A stretch of DNA of 10,645 nucleotides from Kiritimatiellia bacterium (GTDB lineage: Bacteria > Verrucomicrobiota > Kiritimatiellia > SLAD01): positions 1 through 10,645 of the forward strand of contig SLLF01000359.1 of assembly GCA_007134175.1 (NCBI GenBank). The letters run 5' to 3'. Position numbers and translations under genes: made by a program. Positions 1 through 6,664 of this stretch are shown piece by piece. The notes beneath the pieces were generated by a model. That model had not been told where the DNA came from. It was given only the letters and a program-made list of their open reading frames with translations, and ran no database searches. Position 1 is the stretch's first letter. Every line of letters begins with the position of its first letter.

Positions 1-463
1 GGCCGTGGCCGAGCTGGGGTTTACCCTGGTCGCGGTGCCCAGCGTCGGGGCCGATAACCGCACGATTAGCTTATTGCTCACCCCCACCATCAGCGAACTG
101 ATGGAATTTATCTCCTACCAGGAAGATCCGCTCGATTCCGATCAATTCGAACGGATTCGCCAGGTCGTAGTCAAGTTGCCGCGCATCGCCCGGCGCGAAG
201 TACAGACCAAAGTGGTGGTGGACAGCGGCGAAACCGTGGTGATGGGCGGGTTGATCCGCACCGTGACGCAGGACACCATGCGCCGCGTGCCGGTGCTGGG
301 TTCCTTGCCGCTGGTCGGGCAACTGTTCCGGCGCAGCGATGTGACGGAAGACCGCCGCAACCTCATCATTTTCGTCACGGCCACCGTCATTTCGGAACGG
401 GGCGAGTCGCTGATACCCGTGGCTTCACTGCGCGATACCCCACGTATGACGAACAACCCCTAA
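1..463 (+). CDS. Secretin (PilQ/GspD family), C-terminal part
   Basis: The gene enters from the left edge (reading frame begins at base 2) and stops with TAA at 461-463, so only about 153 C-terminal residues are visible. They form the end of the secretin beta-barrel domain: a VVVDSGETVVMGGLIR strand pair, the family signature VPVLGSLPLVGQLFR (about bases 287-331) and a terminal NLIIFVTATVI strand (359-391). Secretins make the multimeric outer-membrane channel of type IV pili and type II secretion systems. The wording of this stretch, with a TPTISELMEFISY segment followed by PRIARREVQTKV, resembles secretins of the pilus-like loci in Verrucomicrobiota (for example the Akkermansia Amuc_1098 type); this is from memory, not a search. 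It is followed after 12 bases by the pilM/pilN-like gene and is very probably the head of, or part of, the same operon. The N-domains and signal peptide lie outside the window. Confidence 0.93.
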   Translation, partial: AVAELGFTLVAVPSVGADNRTISLLLTPTISELMEFISYQEDPLDSDQFERIRQVVVKLPRIARREVQTKVVVDSGETVVMGGLIRTVTQDTMRRVPVLGSLPLVGQLFRRSDVTEDRRNLIIFVTATVISERGESLIPVASLRDTPRMTNNP

Positions 464-475
464 CGGACGATCACC

Positions 476-2053
476 GTGCCACACATGAATAGATTTGGCT
501 CCTATTACCTGGGCTTGGATGCCGGGCGCCACACGATTCGGCTGGTGTGTGTCCGGCAACGGCTGGGGCGGACGACCCTGATCGGTACCGCCGCGCTGCC
601 GCGCGATGCCGATCCGGTGGCCACCGCCCGCCAACTGCGCTCGCTGCTGCATGAACGAGGCTGGTCCTATTTCCCCTGCGTCTACGGCTTCTCCTCTGAT
701 TTAATTTCCACCCGTATCCTCGATATTCCCCCGCGCGGCGATGCCCACTTGCGGCAAATCGCCGGCCACCACATCGAGGAGTTTGAAGTGCTCGCCGGGG
801 CGCCGGCCGTGACCGAATACGCGGTGATGCATAGTGGCGGGCAGCGACGGATGCTGCTCATGACCGCTCGGGTCGACACCTTGTTAAAGGAGCTCGAGTT
901 GCCGCAGGCGGCCGGCCTGCAGGTGGCCGACATTGTGCCCACCCCCATCGCGGCCTATTACGGCGCCCATTGGTGGGCCTCCGGTTCAGCGGTGCCTACC
1001 GTGTTGATCCACGTCGGATCGGAACACACTGACTGGATCATCGGTCATGGCTCCAGCTTGTTGCACCTGCGACGCATTCCGATTGGCGGGCGTCTACTGG
1101 CCGAGGAGACCCGCGAAGCATCACCGATGGAGCGCCGCCACTTCCGGCAATGGGTCGAGGATCTGGAAGCTGCCCGACGCGCCTTCGACTTGCAATACGA
1201 ATCAACCGCATTTCGTCCCGAACGGTTCGGGCTGCTGGGGGCCTATCCGTTCAGTGCAGACGAAAAAGCCGCCGTTGCCCAAGCCCTGGATCTGCCGCCT
1301 TTGCGCTGGCGGGATGGCCATCCAGCATCACCTGAAGCCTGGGCGAGCGCCGCCGGCCTCGCGCGAGCCGGTACCGGGCGACACCCCATACCACTCAGCT
1401 TGTTACCGCCCGACATGAAATCCGCAGCTGAGTTGAAGCGCCAGATTCGTTACTGGCTGGCCGCCTCGCTGGCCTTGCTGGCCACCGGCGGCGTTATCAC
1501 CTGGCACACCCATCGGGCCTTGGCGCAAGCCCGGCACCGCCGGGACCTCGCCCAAACCCAGGTGGACCAACTGGTCCGCATGGAGCGCGAATGGTTGACG
1601 CTTACCACCGCCAATGCGCAACTGCGTCAGCGCGTAATGCCGCTGCGCTCCGCGTTGCGCAACAATCAGGCCGTCACCACGCTGCTGCACGTACTGGAAA
1701 CCGCTAAAGGCCCCGACGACTGGCTCGTATTAATGGCCGACCATAAAACCTATTTCGGCGATGCCGGCGACCCGGAAGCGACCGATGCCCGGGACTCCGG
1801 GGATACCGTCAGGGGACAAACGCCCCGGGACACCTCGATACGACGTCTAGTCATTGAGGGCTACACCCCCTTTGATGATTTGTCCACGGTGCGGGTCATG
1901 ATCGAGCGCTTGCGCACCTATCCCTTCATCGAGGCGGTCGACTTGCTGCCCGACGACCAGGTACGACCCGACTGGGTGGCTGCGGTACCCGCGTGGCAGG
2001 ATAAGGCGCGCCGCTTCGCACTGGAAATCGAACTGGCGGGGTCCGGGTTATGA
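476..2053 (+). CDS. PilM-PilN fusion-like pilus/secretion assembly protein (GspL-like)
   Basis: A 525-residue protein joining two modules that are usually separate. Residues about 10-310 are a PilM-like actin fold: phosphate-1 loop YLGLDAGRHTIRLV (11-24), phosphate-2 region LIHVGSEHTDWIIG ending in RRIPIGG (177-205), and an adenosine-type AAGLARAG motif (292-299). Residues about 305-525 look like PilN: a short PLSLLPPDMK motif like the PilN N-terminal docking peptide, one membrane helix (326-342), a probable coiled coil (345-385) and a periplasmic ferredoxin-like fold with RRLVIEGYTPFDDLSTV (456-472) and a closing FALEIEL strand. By family knowledge this would be a bitopic inner-membrane protein of the alignment complex, tying the assembly ATPase to PilO/PilP; GspL and MshI have similar combined architecture. 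The GTG start at 476 has a weak GGA upstream; ATG at 485 is an alternative. Its stop overlaps the next start by 4 nt. Confidence 0.85.
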   Translation: MPHMNRFGSYYLGLDAGRHTIRLVCVRQRLGRTTLIGTAALPRDADPVATARQLRSLLHERGWSYFPCVYGFSSDLISTRILDIPPRGDAHLRQIAGHHIEEFEVLAGAPAVTEYAVMHSGGQRRMLLMTARVDTLLKELELPQAAGLQVADIVPTPIAAYYGAHWWASGSAVPTVLIHVGSEHTDWIIGHGSSLLHLRRIPIGGRLLAEETREASPMERRHFRQWVEDLEAARRAFDLQYESTAFRPERFGLLGAYPFSADEKAAVAQALDLPPLRWRDGHPASPEAWASAAGLARAGTGRHPIPLSLLPPDMKSAAELKRQIRYWLAASLALLATGGVITWHTHRALAQARHRRDLAQTQVDQLVRMEREWLTLTTANAQLRQRVMPLRSALRNNQAVTTLLHVLETAKGPDDWLVLMADHKTYFGDAGDPEATDARDSGDTVRGQTPRDTSIRRLVIEGYTPFDDLSTVRVMIERLRTYPFIEAVDLLPDDQVRPDWVAAVPAWQDKARRFALEIELAGSGL

Positions 2054-2901
2054 TCAGGATCACGCCATCCCCGCTGCCGCATGTCGCCTGGTTGCCGGCC
2101 TTACTGGGGACGACCGTCCTCGTGCTGGTGATCGGCCACCTGTTGGTCTGGCGCCCGCTGCGGACACGCTTGGACGAAACCAAATCCGCTACCGCCAGCT
2201 TGCAAAGCGAGGCCAGATCATTGGCGCTACCCGACGATGCGGAGCCACTGGCGCAACGGCTCGGCCGCGAGGTGCGGGTGCACCAGCGGCTTACGGTGGA
2301 ATGGGAACAACTGCAAAGCCGCATCCACCCCATGCGCGCGGGGCCCGGCTTCAACGAATTACTGACCACCTCGATTGAGGGCCGGATTGACTTCAAGGTG
2401 GCTTTGTTCGAGGCCCGCCAACGACTGGGCCGCAAGGCCATGACCCATCAGGTTGCCCTGCCGCCCGACCTGGGCATTCCCGACACCATCGGAGCCGATG
2501 AAGACACGGAACTGCGGCTGGGCCATTTGGCGGCGACCGTGCTCCTGCTGGAACGCTGCATTGAACACGGCATCGACCGCATCGAAACAGTAGCACAACG
2601 GCCGCCACGGATGCTGGCCTTGGAGGAGGACGTGGAGCGTCATCTGGTCTTTTACCCGGTAATCATCCGGCTGTCCGCCCCCTATGACCACGTGGTCGCT
2701 TTGTTAAAAGCCTTGCGGACCGATGACGTTTTTATCGCCCTCCGGCGCTTCATGGTCATGAATGAGCAACCGGATGAAGCGGGAGCCTTGACGGTTCAAC
2801 TACAATGGAGTGTAGTCTCCTGGTCCGGATCACCGGCACGGGATCGGGCGTTGGACCAGGATCCCGAGCTGGACGATCCCGACTATTGGATGTTTTATTA
2901 G
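2050..2901 (+). CDS. PilO-like inner-membrane alignment protein
   Basis: A 283-residue bitopic protein. A short cytoplasmic N-terminus is followed by one membrane helix (about 14-34), a coiled-coil-like segment (36-90) and a periplasmic domain ending in a ferredoxin-like fold (about 195-255: FYPVIIRLSAPYDHVVALLKAL, then a VQLQWSVVSW strand). This layout is that of PilO/GspM proteins, which pair with PilN/GspL around the assembly platform. It is longer than classical PilO (about 200 residues), closer to the enlarged PilO-like proteins of Verrucomicrobiota such as Amuc_1100; that link is by architecture only. Residues 110-170 are an insert that I cannot assign. The ATG overlaps the upstream TGA (ATGA), indicating translational coupling. 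The C-terminus is acidic (DQDPELDDPDYW). Confidence 0.72.
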   Translation: MIRITPSPLPHVAWLPALLGTTVLVLVIGHLLVWRPLRTRLDETKSATASLQSEARSLALPDDAEPLAQRLGREVRVHQRLTVEWEQLQSRIHPMRAGPGFNELLTTSIEGRIDFKVALFEARQRLGRKAMTHQVALPPDLGIPDTIGADEDTELRLGHLAATVLLLERCIEHGIDRIETVAQRPPRMLALEEDVERHLVFYPVIIRLSAPYDHVVALLKALRTDDVFIALRRFMVMNEQPDEAGALTVQLQWSVVSWSGSPARDRALDQDPELDDPDYWMFY

Positions 2902-2922
2902 TGTACTTCGTGATTGTTGCCA

Positions 2923-3510
2923 ATGAACCCCTTACGGCTAACCAACTGGCTGCTGCGAATAGATGCCCGCAAGGTCCTTTTGTTTGCAGCGTTGTTGCTG
3001 ATTTTTGCGTTGATCTATACCGTGGGTCAAACCCTCGCACATGAACCGGAACCACCCAACCGCTACTGGCTTGAAACACCGACACCCGCGCCCCGCCCCG
3101 CCTCTCCTTGGCATGAGGCGCCTGCGCTGGCCGCGATCCATAATCCCTTCACCTCCCCGCTGCTCCGTGATTGGCAGGAACAAGCGGCTGCCGAAACACC
3201 CGAGGAAGCCGTAGCGGAGGAGGTGGTGGAGCCGCCCGCACCACAGGCCGAACCGCCAGTAGAAGAAGAGCCACCACCGGTGCACCGGGTCCAGCTCCAT
3301 TACCACGGGATGCTGACCCGGCTCGATGGTGACGTGCGGGCATTCATTTCCGCGCCGACGCAGGGGTGGCAGCGGGCCGTCCGCCCTGGACAGCTATTGA
3401 AGGATGCATACGAGGTAACGGCTATTCATCCGCACCAGGTCGAACTGCGGCGGGAGGACCAAACCTACCGGTTGCCACGCGGCGAAACGGTCACCTTGGA
3501 ACAGCCATGA
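2923..3510 (+). CDS. PilP/GspC-like secretin-linking protein
   Basis: A 195-residue protein with one membrane helix (about 18-34, VLLFAALLLIFALIYTV), a long proline/glutamate-rich linker (about 85-121) and a small beta domain (about 123-193: LHYHGMLTRLDGDVRAFI, then VRPGQLLKDAYEVTAIHPHQVELRR in two parts). That domain matches the beta-sandwich of PilP and the homology region of GspC, which bind the N0 domain of the secretin in the periplasm. PilP is normally a lipoprotein, but this one has a true transmembrane anchor and no lipobox, which is the GspC or MshK style. ATG at 2923 is chosen because it precedes the membrane helix by a normal length; TTG at 2914 is in frame and possible. No clear ribosome site is seen. 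The stop overlaps the ATPase start by 4 nt. Confidence 0.75.
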   Translation: MNPLRLTNWLLRIDARKVLLFAALLLIFALIYTVGQTLAHEPEPPNRYWLETPTPAPRPASPWHEAPALAAIHNPFTSPLLRDWQEQAAAETPEEAVAEEVVEPPAPQAEPPVEEEPPPVHRVQLHYHGMLTRLDGDVRAFISAPTQGWQRAVRPGQLLKDAYEVTAIHPHQVELRREDQTYRLPRGETVTLEQP

Positions 3511-5225
3511 CACAACCCGTCGCAGGCTACCGTTCACTGGCAGAGATGCGCGCCCGCTTAGGGCGAATGTTAATCGAGGAAGGTCGGCTGAACGCTTCCG
3601 ATCTCCAGGATCTGCAGCAGCGCGCGGCTTGGAACAAGGAACCGCTTGAACACGCCCTGCAACGCGAACACATCCTGACCGAGGAGGAGGTGCTGCACCG
3701 GTTCGCCCGGCTGACCCAAATCCCTGTATTGCAAGGCCGCCAGCTCCAGATCGATGAAACCGCCGTCGCCGCCGTTCCTCCCCGGACCGTGGTCCGCTAC
3801 CGGGTCATGCCGCTCCATTTTGCCGGTGATGCGGTCGTGCTGGCCACCGATCATTTGCGCGATTCAGAGGAGGAATCGGAATTGCGGGTGCTTCTAGGCC
3901 GGCCCGTCCAGTGGACGCTATGCACCGCACGCGAGCTGACGGAGTTCATCACCCATTTCTATGGGATCGGTCTGGAAACATTCCTGAACCTGACCGCAAG
4001 CGAGGCAAGCGCCCGCCGCAGCGCCGGTGACGAAGCGGCGGGCGTTCCGGACCTGGTCGATGAGATTATCCGTGACGCGATAAAAAGCAACGCCACCGAT
4101 ATCCATGTCGAACCGGACGAAGACCGGCTCCGGATACGTTACCGGATCGATGGGGTCCTCTATCCCGCCCGTCTGCCACGCGGCATTGAGCGTTACCAGC
4201 GCGCCTTGATCTCCAGCATCAAGGTGATGGCTCAGCTCGACATCTCCGAGCGGCGCCTGCCGCAGGATGGCCGCTTTGAAAAGGAGCTGGACGATCAATC
4301 ATTCGATGTGCGCGTCTCCGTACTGCCGATCCACCAGGGGGAAACCATCGAGCTGCGACTGCTCAACCGCGGCGCGACCTTTCTGCGTATGGAGGAGCTC
4401 GGCCTGCCGCCCGCGCAGCGGGAACAAATGGACACCTTGGTCCGCATGCCCTACGGCTTGGTGCTGTTTACCGGTCCCACCGGCAGCGGAAAGACCACCA
4501 GCCTCTACGCGGGCCTGGCCGAGGTGAACGATACCGGTCTCAAGATCATAACCATCGAAGATCCGGTGGAATACCGCATCCACGGCATCACCCAGCTGCA
4601 AACCCAGCAGCACATCGGGTTCACTTTTGCCCATGGCCTGCGCTCGATCTTGCGGCATGACCCGGACCTCATTCTCGTCGGCGAAATACGCGACGACGAG
4701 ACAGCGGATATCGCGGTCAGCGCGGCCTTGACCGGTCATTTGGTCCTGAGCACGTTGCACACCAACGACAGTGTCGGCGCGGCTACGCGACTGATCGATA
4801 TGGGTATCGCGCCCTATTTGGTTGCATCGAGTCTGCAAGGCATTGTGGCGCAGCGCCTGATCAGGAAAACCTGCGAACATTGTCGTGAACCGGTCGCCTT
4901 CGACCACACCTATGAAGAGGAAATCGACGCATTCTTTCCCGACCGCCGCACCCCGTTAGAGATGTGGCAAGGCCGTGGTTGCCCCTATTGCCGCTTTACC
5001 GGTTACCGCGGGCGTTGTGCCATCTACGAGATCCTCGAATTGAATGACGAGCTGCGCAGCCTGATTGTAGAACGACGTTCCAGTTCCCTGCTGATGCAGC
5101 GGGCCATCGCCCATGGACTGACCCCGCTGCGCCGGTCGGCATGGGAACAAGTGCTCGCGGGCACCACGACCCTGGCCGAACTGCTACGCGTCACCAGCCA
5201 TGCCCGCCGCCGCGATCAGGCATGA
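3507..5225 (+). CDS. GspE/PilB-family secretion/pilus assembly ATPase
   Basis: A 572-residue hexameric traffic ATPase that powers pilin polymerisation or pseudopilus assembly from the cytoplasm. Residues about 15-155 are the MshEN/T2SSE N-terminal domain, and residues about 180-560 the ATPase core. Motifs visible in order: Asp box DIHVEPDEDRLRIRYRIDG (198-216), Walker A GPTGSGKTT (323-331), the IEDPVEY acidic motif with E351, Walker B LILVGE (388-393), His box HLVLSTLHTN (411-420), and a zinc-binding tetracysteine pair, C456/C459 and C492/C495. All catalytic motifs are intact. The zinc motif fits GspE/PilB/MshE and argues against the retraction ATPase PilT. ATG 3507 sits in an ATGA overlap with the PilP-like gene; an upstream in-frame start at 3366 would run back through that gene and is not accepted. 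No GspF/PilC platform gene follows, which is unusual. Confidence 0.95.
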   Translation: MTQPVAGYRSLAEMRARLGRMLIEEGRLNASDLQDLQQRAAWNKEPLEHALQREHILTEEEVLHRFARLTQIPVLQGRQLQIDETAVAAVPPRTVVRYRVMPLHFAGDAVVLATDHLRDSEEESELRVLLGRPVQWTLCTARELTEFITHFYGIGLETFLNLTASEASARRSAGDEAAGVPDLVDEIIRDAIKSNATDIHVEPDEDRLRIRYRIDGVLYPARLPRGIERYQRALISSIKVMAQLDISERRLPQDGRFEKELDDQSFDVRVSVLPIHQGETIELRLLNRGATFLRMEELGLPPAQREQMDTLVRMPYGLVLFTGPTGSGKTTSLYAGLAEVNDTGLKIITIEDPVEYRIHGITQLQTQQHIGFTFAHGLRSILRHDPDLILVGEIRDDETADIAVSAALTGHLVLSTLHTNDSVGAATRLIDMGIAPYLVASSLQGIVAQRLIRKTCEHCREPVAFDHTYEEEIDAFFPDRRTPLEMWQGRGCPYCRFTGYRGRCAIYEILELNDELRSLIVERRSSSLLMQRAIAHGLTPLRRSAWEQVLAGTTTLAELLRVTSHARRRDQA

Positions 5226-5272
5226 TGAGGGAAATCGCAGGACATTCTATAGTGGTCGCGTCAGTGGGGCCC

Positions 5273-5286
5273 GGACGGGGCCGTCC
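5273..5286. other. G+C-rich hairpin after the ATPase gene
   Basis: GGACG (5273-5277), a 4-base loop and CGTCC (5282-5286) form a perfect 5-bp stem inside a very G+C-rich block. Flanking GTGGT (5252-5256) and ACCAC (5296-5300) could extend the fold as an outer stem. It lies 48 bases after the operon's stop codon. There is no T-run after it, so it is at most a weak or Rho-assisted stop, or an RNA-stabilising structure, or part of an intergenic repeat. Confidence 0.35.
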
Positions 5287-5306
5287 TACCGCAGTACCAC
5301 CATTCT

Positions 5307-5450
5307 GATCGCTACGAGAATCGTTGTCGCATCGTGGTCACCGGCTCCTCTCGCCTGGATGTCTTTCGGCACCGGGGGGGGCATAACCTCCGACGCGACA
5401 TAACGCGTCCACCGGATATTCATGCTCTCTCAGATAAGTCCGGCCTGTGA
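5307..5450 (+). pseudogene. Decayed fragment of an AAA_14/DUF4143-type ATPase
   Basis: Reading from 5307, the translation is DRYENRCRIVVTGSSRLDVF followed by RHRGG. This closely resembles the sensor-like core of AAA_14/DUF4143 ATPases, in which a segment of the form Y-x(3)-RIIVTGSARLDVYRRGGDSL is strongly conserved. The match stops at a run of eight G (5374-5381), after which this frame meets TAA. In a shifted frame the following codons give GHNLRRD and then HALS, a faint echo of the family's next GGDSLxGR...HPLS segment. There is no start, no Walker A and no C-terminal domain. I therefore read it as a short relic broken by an indel in the G-run. The family call rests on memory of the motif. 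Confidence 0.5.
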
Positions 5451-5509
5451 GCGTGGCTCGCGCTCTTCAGCGATCTAAAAACATTGACGTAAAATTTTCC
5501 CGATCAGGA

Positions 5510-5539
5510 TTGACAACGTACGAGACACTATAGTAGAAA
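5510..5539 (+). promoter_or_regulatory. Possible sigma70-type promoter for the GH130 gene
   Basis: A perfect TTGACA (-35 like) lies at 5510-5515, followed after 18 bases by TAGAAA (5534-5539), a weak -10. TATAGT (5529-5534) is a better -10 hexamer but sits only 13 bases from the -35, too close for a normal promoter. The region is locally A+T-rich and precedes the GH130 start by about 100 bases. A second ATTGAC at 5483-5488 may be part of a regulator site. Confidence 0.35.
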
Positions 5540-5585
5540 TTCGGCGGATTAAAAAGTAAATCCAAAAGGCATGAACTGGTCCGGA

Positions 5586-5606
5586 TTTCCCACCCAGTGG
5601 TGGAAA
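5586..5606. promoter_or_regulatory. Bulged inverted repeat upstream of the GH130 gene
   Basis: The arms TTTCC-C-ACC and GGT-GGAAA pair for 8 bp with one bulged C and a CAGT loop. The element lies 39 bases before the GH130 ATG, inside the probable 5' untranslated region. It could be an operator for a sugar-responsive repressor or an RNA hairpin controlling translation. The sequence alone does not decide. Confidence 0.35.
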
Positions 5607-5645
5607 ATGCGGGTTGGTGCTCGTTCCGCGCGAAAAGGAAACCCG

Positions 5646-6578
5646 ATGAACTATGATTTTGTGACTCGCTATGCGGGCAACCCCGTTATCAAGCCCTCCG
5701 ACCTGGCACATCTGCCCGGTGGATGCAACAGCGTATTCAATAGTGCCGTTACGCGTTTTGGCGCCGGCTACAAAGCCATTTTGCGTGTAGAGAAGCCCAC
5801 CGGCTTCACATCGCTGCTCGTCGCCGACTCCGAGGATGGACGTCATTTTGACGTGCATCCGGACCCCATCCTGCTACCGGAAAATGAGGAGCAAGCCTTG
5901 TACGAGGAGGCTGTGTATGATGCGAGAATCACACAGATTGACGACACCTATTACGTCTGTTACGCCGCTGAATCCGTTTACGGTTGCGCCGTGGCGCTGG
6001 CCAGCACGCAAGACTTCAAGACGTTCACCCGCTACGGATGTATCGCGGAACCGATCAACCGCAACCTGGTCTTGTTTCCCGAAAAGATCAACGGCAAGTA
6101 TTTCCGGCTGGACCGACCGTTCCAAAGTGATTTTGTGCATACGGGCAGTATCTGGCTGATGGAATCGCCGGACCTGATCCACTGGGGGCGACCGAAGTGC
6201 GTGATGGAAAGCCGTCGCTTCGCCTGGGATAAAGCCAAGATCGGCGCGGGTGCCCCCCCAATCAAAACAGACGAAGGCTGGCTCTGCGTCTATCATGGCA
6301 CTTCCCCGCTCTGCAACAGTTTGACCTACCGGCTGGGAGTGGCGATCCTGGATCTCGAACAGCCCTGGATCGTCAAGCACCGGGCCCAAGCCTATATTCT
6401 CGGCCCCGCAGAAGAGTACGAACGGATTGGGGACTGCCCCAATGTCTGCTTCATCAACTCGGCGATCCCGTATTTCGAGGAGGACCGACTGGACCTGTAT
6501 TACGGTGGTGCGGATACCGTCATGTGCCTGGCCTCCTGTAAGATCAGTGAATTGATCCAGTTTGCAAAGGAGTGCTAG
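5646..6578 (+). CDS. Glycoside hydrolase family 130 phosphorylase/hydrolase
   Basis: A 310-residue protein with the five-bladed propeller signature of GH130, a family of mannoside phosphorylases and some beta-mannosidases that act mostly on beta-linked manno-oligosaccharides. Family segments visible: the N-terminal RYAGNPVI; VYDARITQIDDTYYVCYAA with likely catalytic D92; RNLVLFPEKINGKYFRLDRP in two parts (about 139-158); SPDLIHWG; KIGAGAPPIKTDEGWL; and YYGGADTVMCLAS near the end. Many family members read EDPRI where this one reads YDARI; the acidic residue is kept. No signal peptide is present, so it is probably cytoplasmic. ATG 5646 is preferred because AAGGAA lies 5 bases upstream and the family's first motif follows directly; an in-frame ATG at 5571 has no suitably placed ribosome site. 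Substrate and phosphorolysis versus hydrolysis cannot be told from sequence. The sulfatase gene follows after 86 bases. Confidence 0.9.
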   Translation: MNYDFVTRYAGNPVIKPSDLAHLPGGCNSVFNSAVTRFGAGYKAILRVEKPTGFTSLLVADSEDGRHFDVHPDPILLPENEEQALYEEAVYDARITQIDDTYYVCYAAESVYGCAVALASTQDFKTFTRYGCIAEPINRNLVLFPEKINGKYFRLDRPFQSDFVHTGSIWLMESPDLIHWGRPKCVMESRRFAWDKAKIGAGAPPIKTDEGWLCVYHGTSPLCNSLTYRLGVAILDLEQPWIVKHRAQAYILGPAEEYERIGDCPNVCFINSAIPYFEEDRLDLYYGGADTVMCLASCKISELIQFAKEC

Positions 6579-6664
6579 ACCAATTTTATCGCCGGGTGGT
6601 GAGACATGCGGGATAACGGTGCCTGCTTTTCAACTATTGAAGGACGAGACAGGAGGTTACAATC
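6579..6664. other. GH130-sulfatase spacer with strong ribosome binding site
   Basis: This short gap has no terminator-like hairpin, so readthrough from GH130 into the sulfatase gene is likely. It ends with AGGAGGT at 6651-6657, the strongest Shine-Dalgarno sequence in the window, 7 bases before the sulfatase ATG. This fixes the sulfatase start. Confidence 0.6.

Larger units (their letters stand above)
5226..5645. other. Gene-free spacer between the pilus operon and the GH130 gene
   Basis: About 420 bases with no intact gene. From left to right I see a G+C-rich hairpin (5273-5286), a decayed ATPase fragment on the plus strand (about 5307-5450), an A+T-rich stretch with two ATTGAC copies 26 bases apart (5483 and 5509) and a possible promoter, and a bulged inverted repeat (5586-5606) close to the GH130 start. 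No clear U-tailed terminator follows the ATPase gene. Confidence 0.7.

Noticed and set aside
3366..3506. Longer N-terminus for the GspE-type ATPase starting at 3366
   Set aside because: It would overlap the PilP-like coding sequence by about 145 bases, and its extra residues are out-of-frame reading of that gene. ATG 3507 in the ATGA overlap fits the family N-terminus.
4299..4907. Long minus-strand open frame (202 codons) inside the ATPase gene
   Set aside because: It is the mirror of a clear GspE gene with all its motifs; such antisense frames are expected in G+C-rich coding DNA.
5510..5534. TTGACA with TATAGT as an ordinary sigma70 promoter
   Set aside because: The 13-base spacing is too short for normal sigma70 recognition; kept only as part of the control-region observation.
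5571..5645. In-frame ATG at 5571 as the GH130 start
   Set aside because: AAAAGG is only one base from that ATG. The extra 25 residues do not resemble GH130, while ATG 5646 has AAGGAA at good spacing.
6637..6663. TTGAAG and TACAAT before the sulfatase as a promoter
   Set aside because: The -10 like hexamer overlaps the ribosome-site spacer and ends one base before the ATG; spacing is 15 and both boxes are weak.
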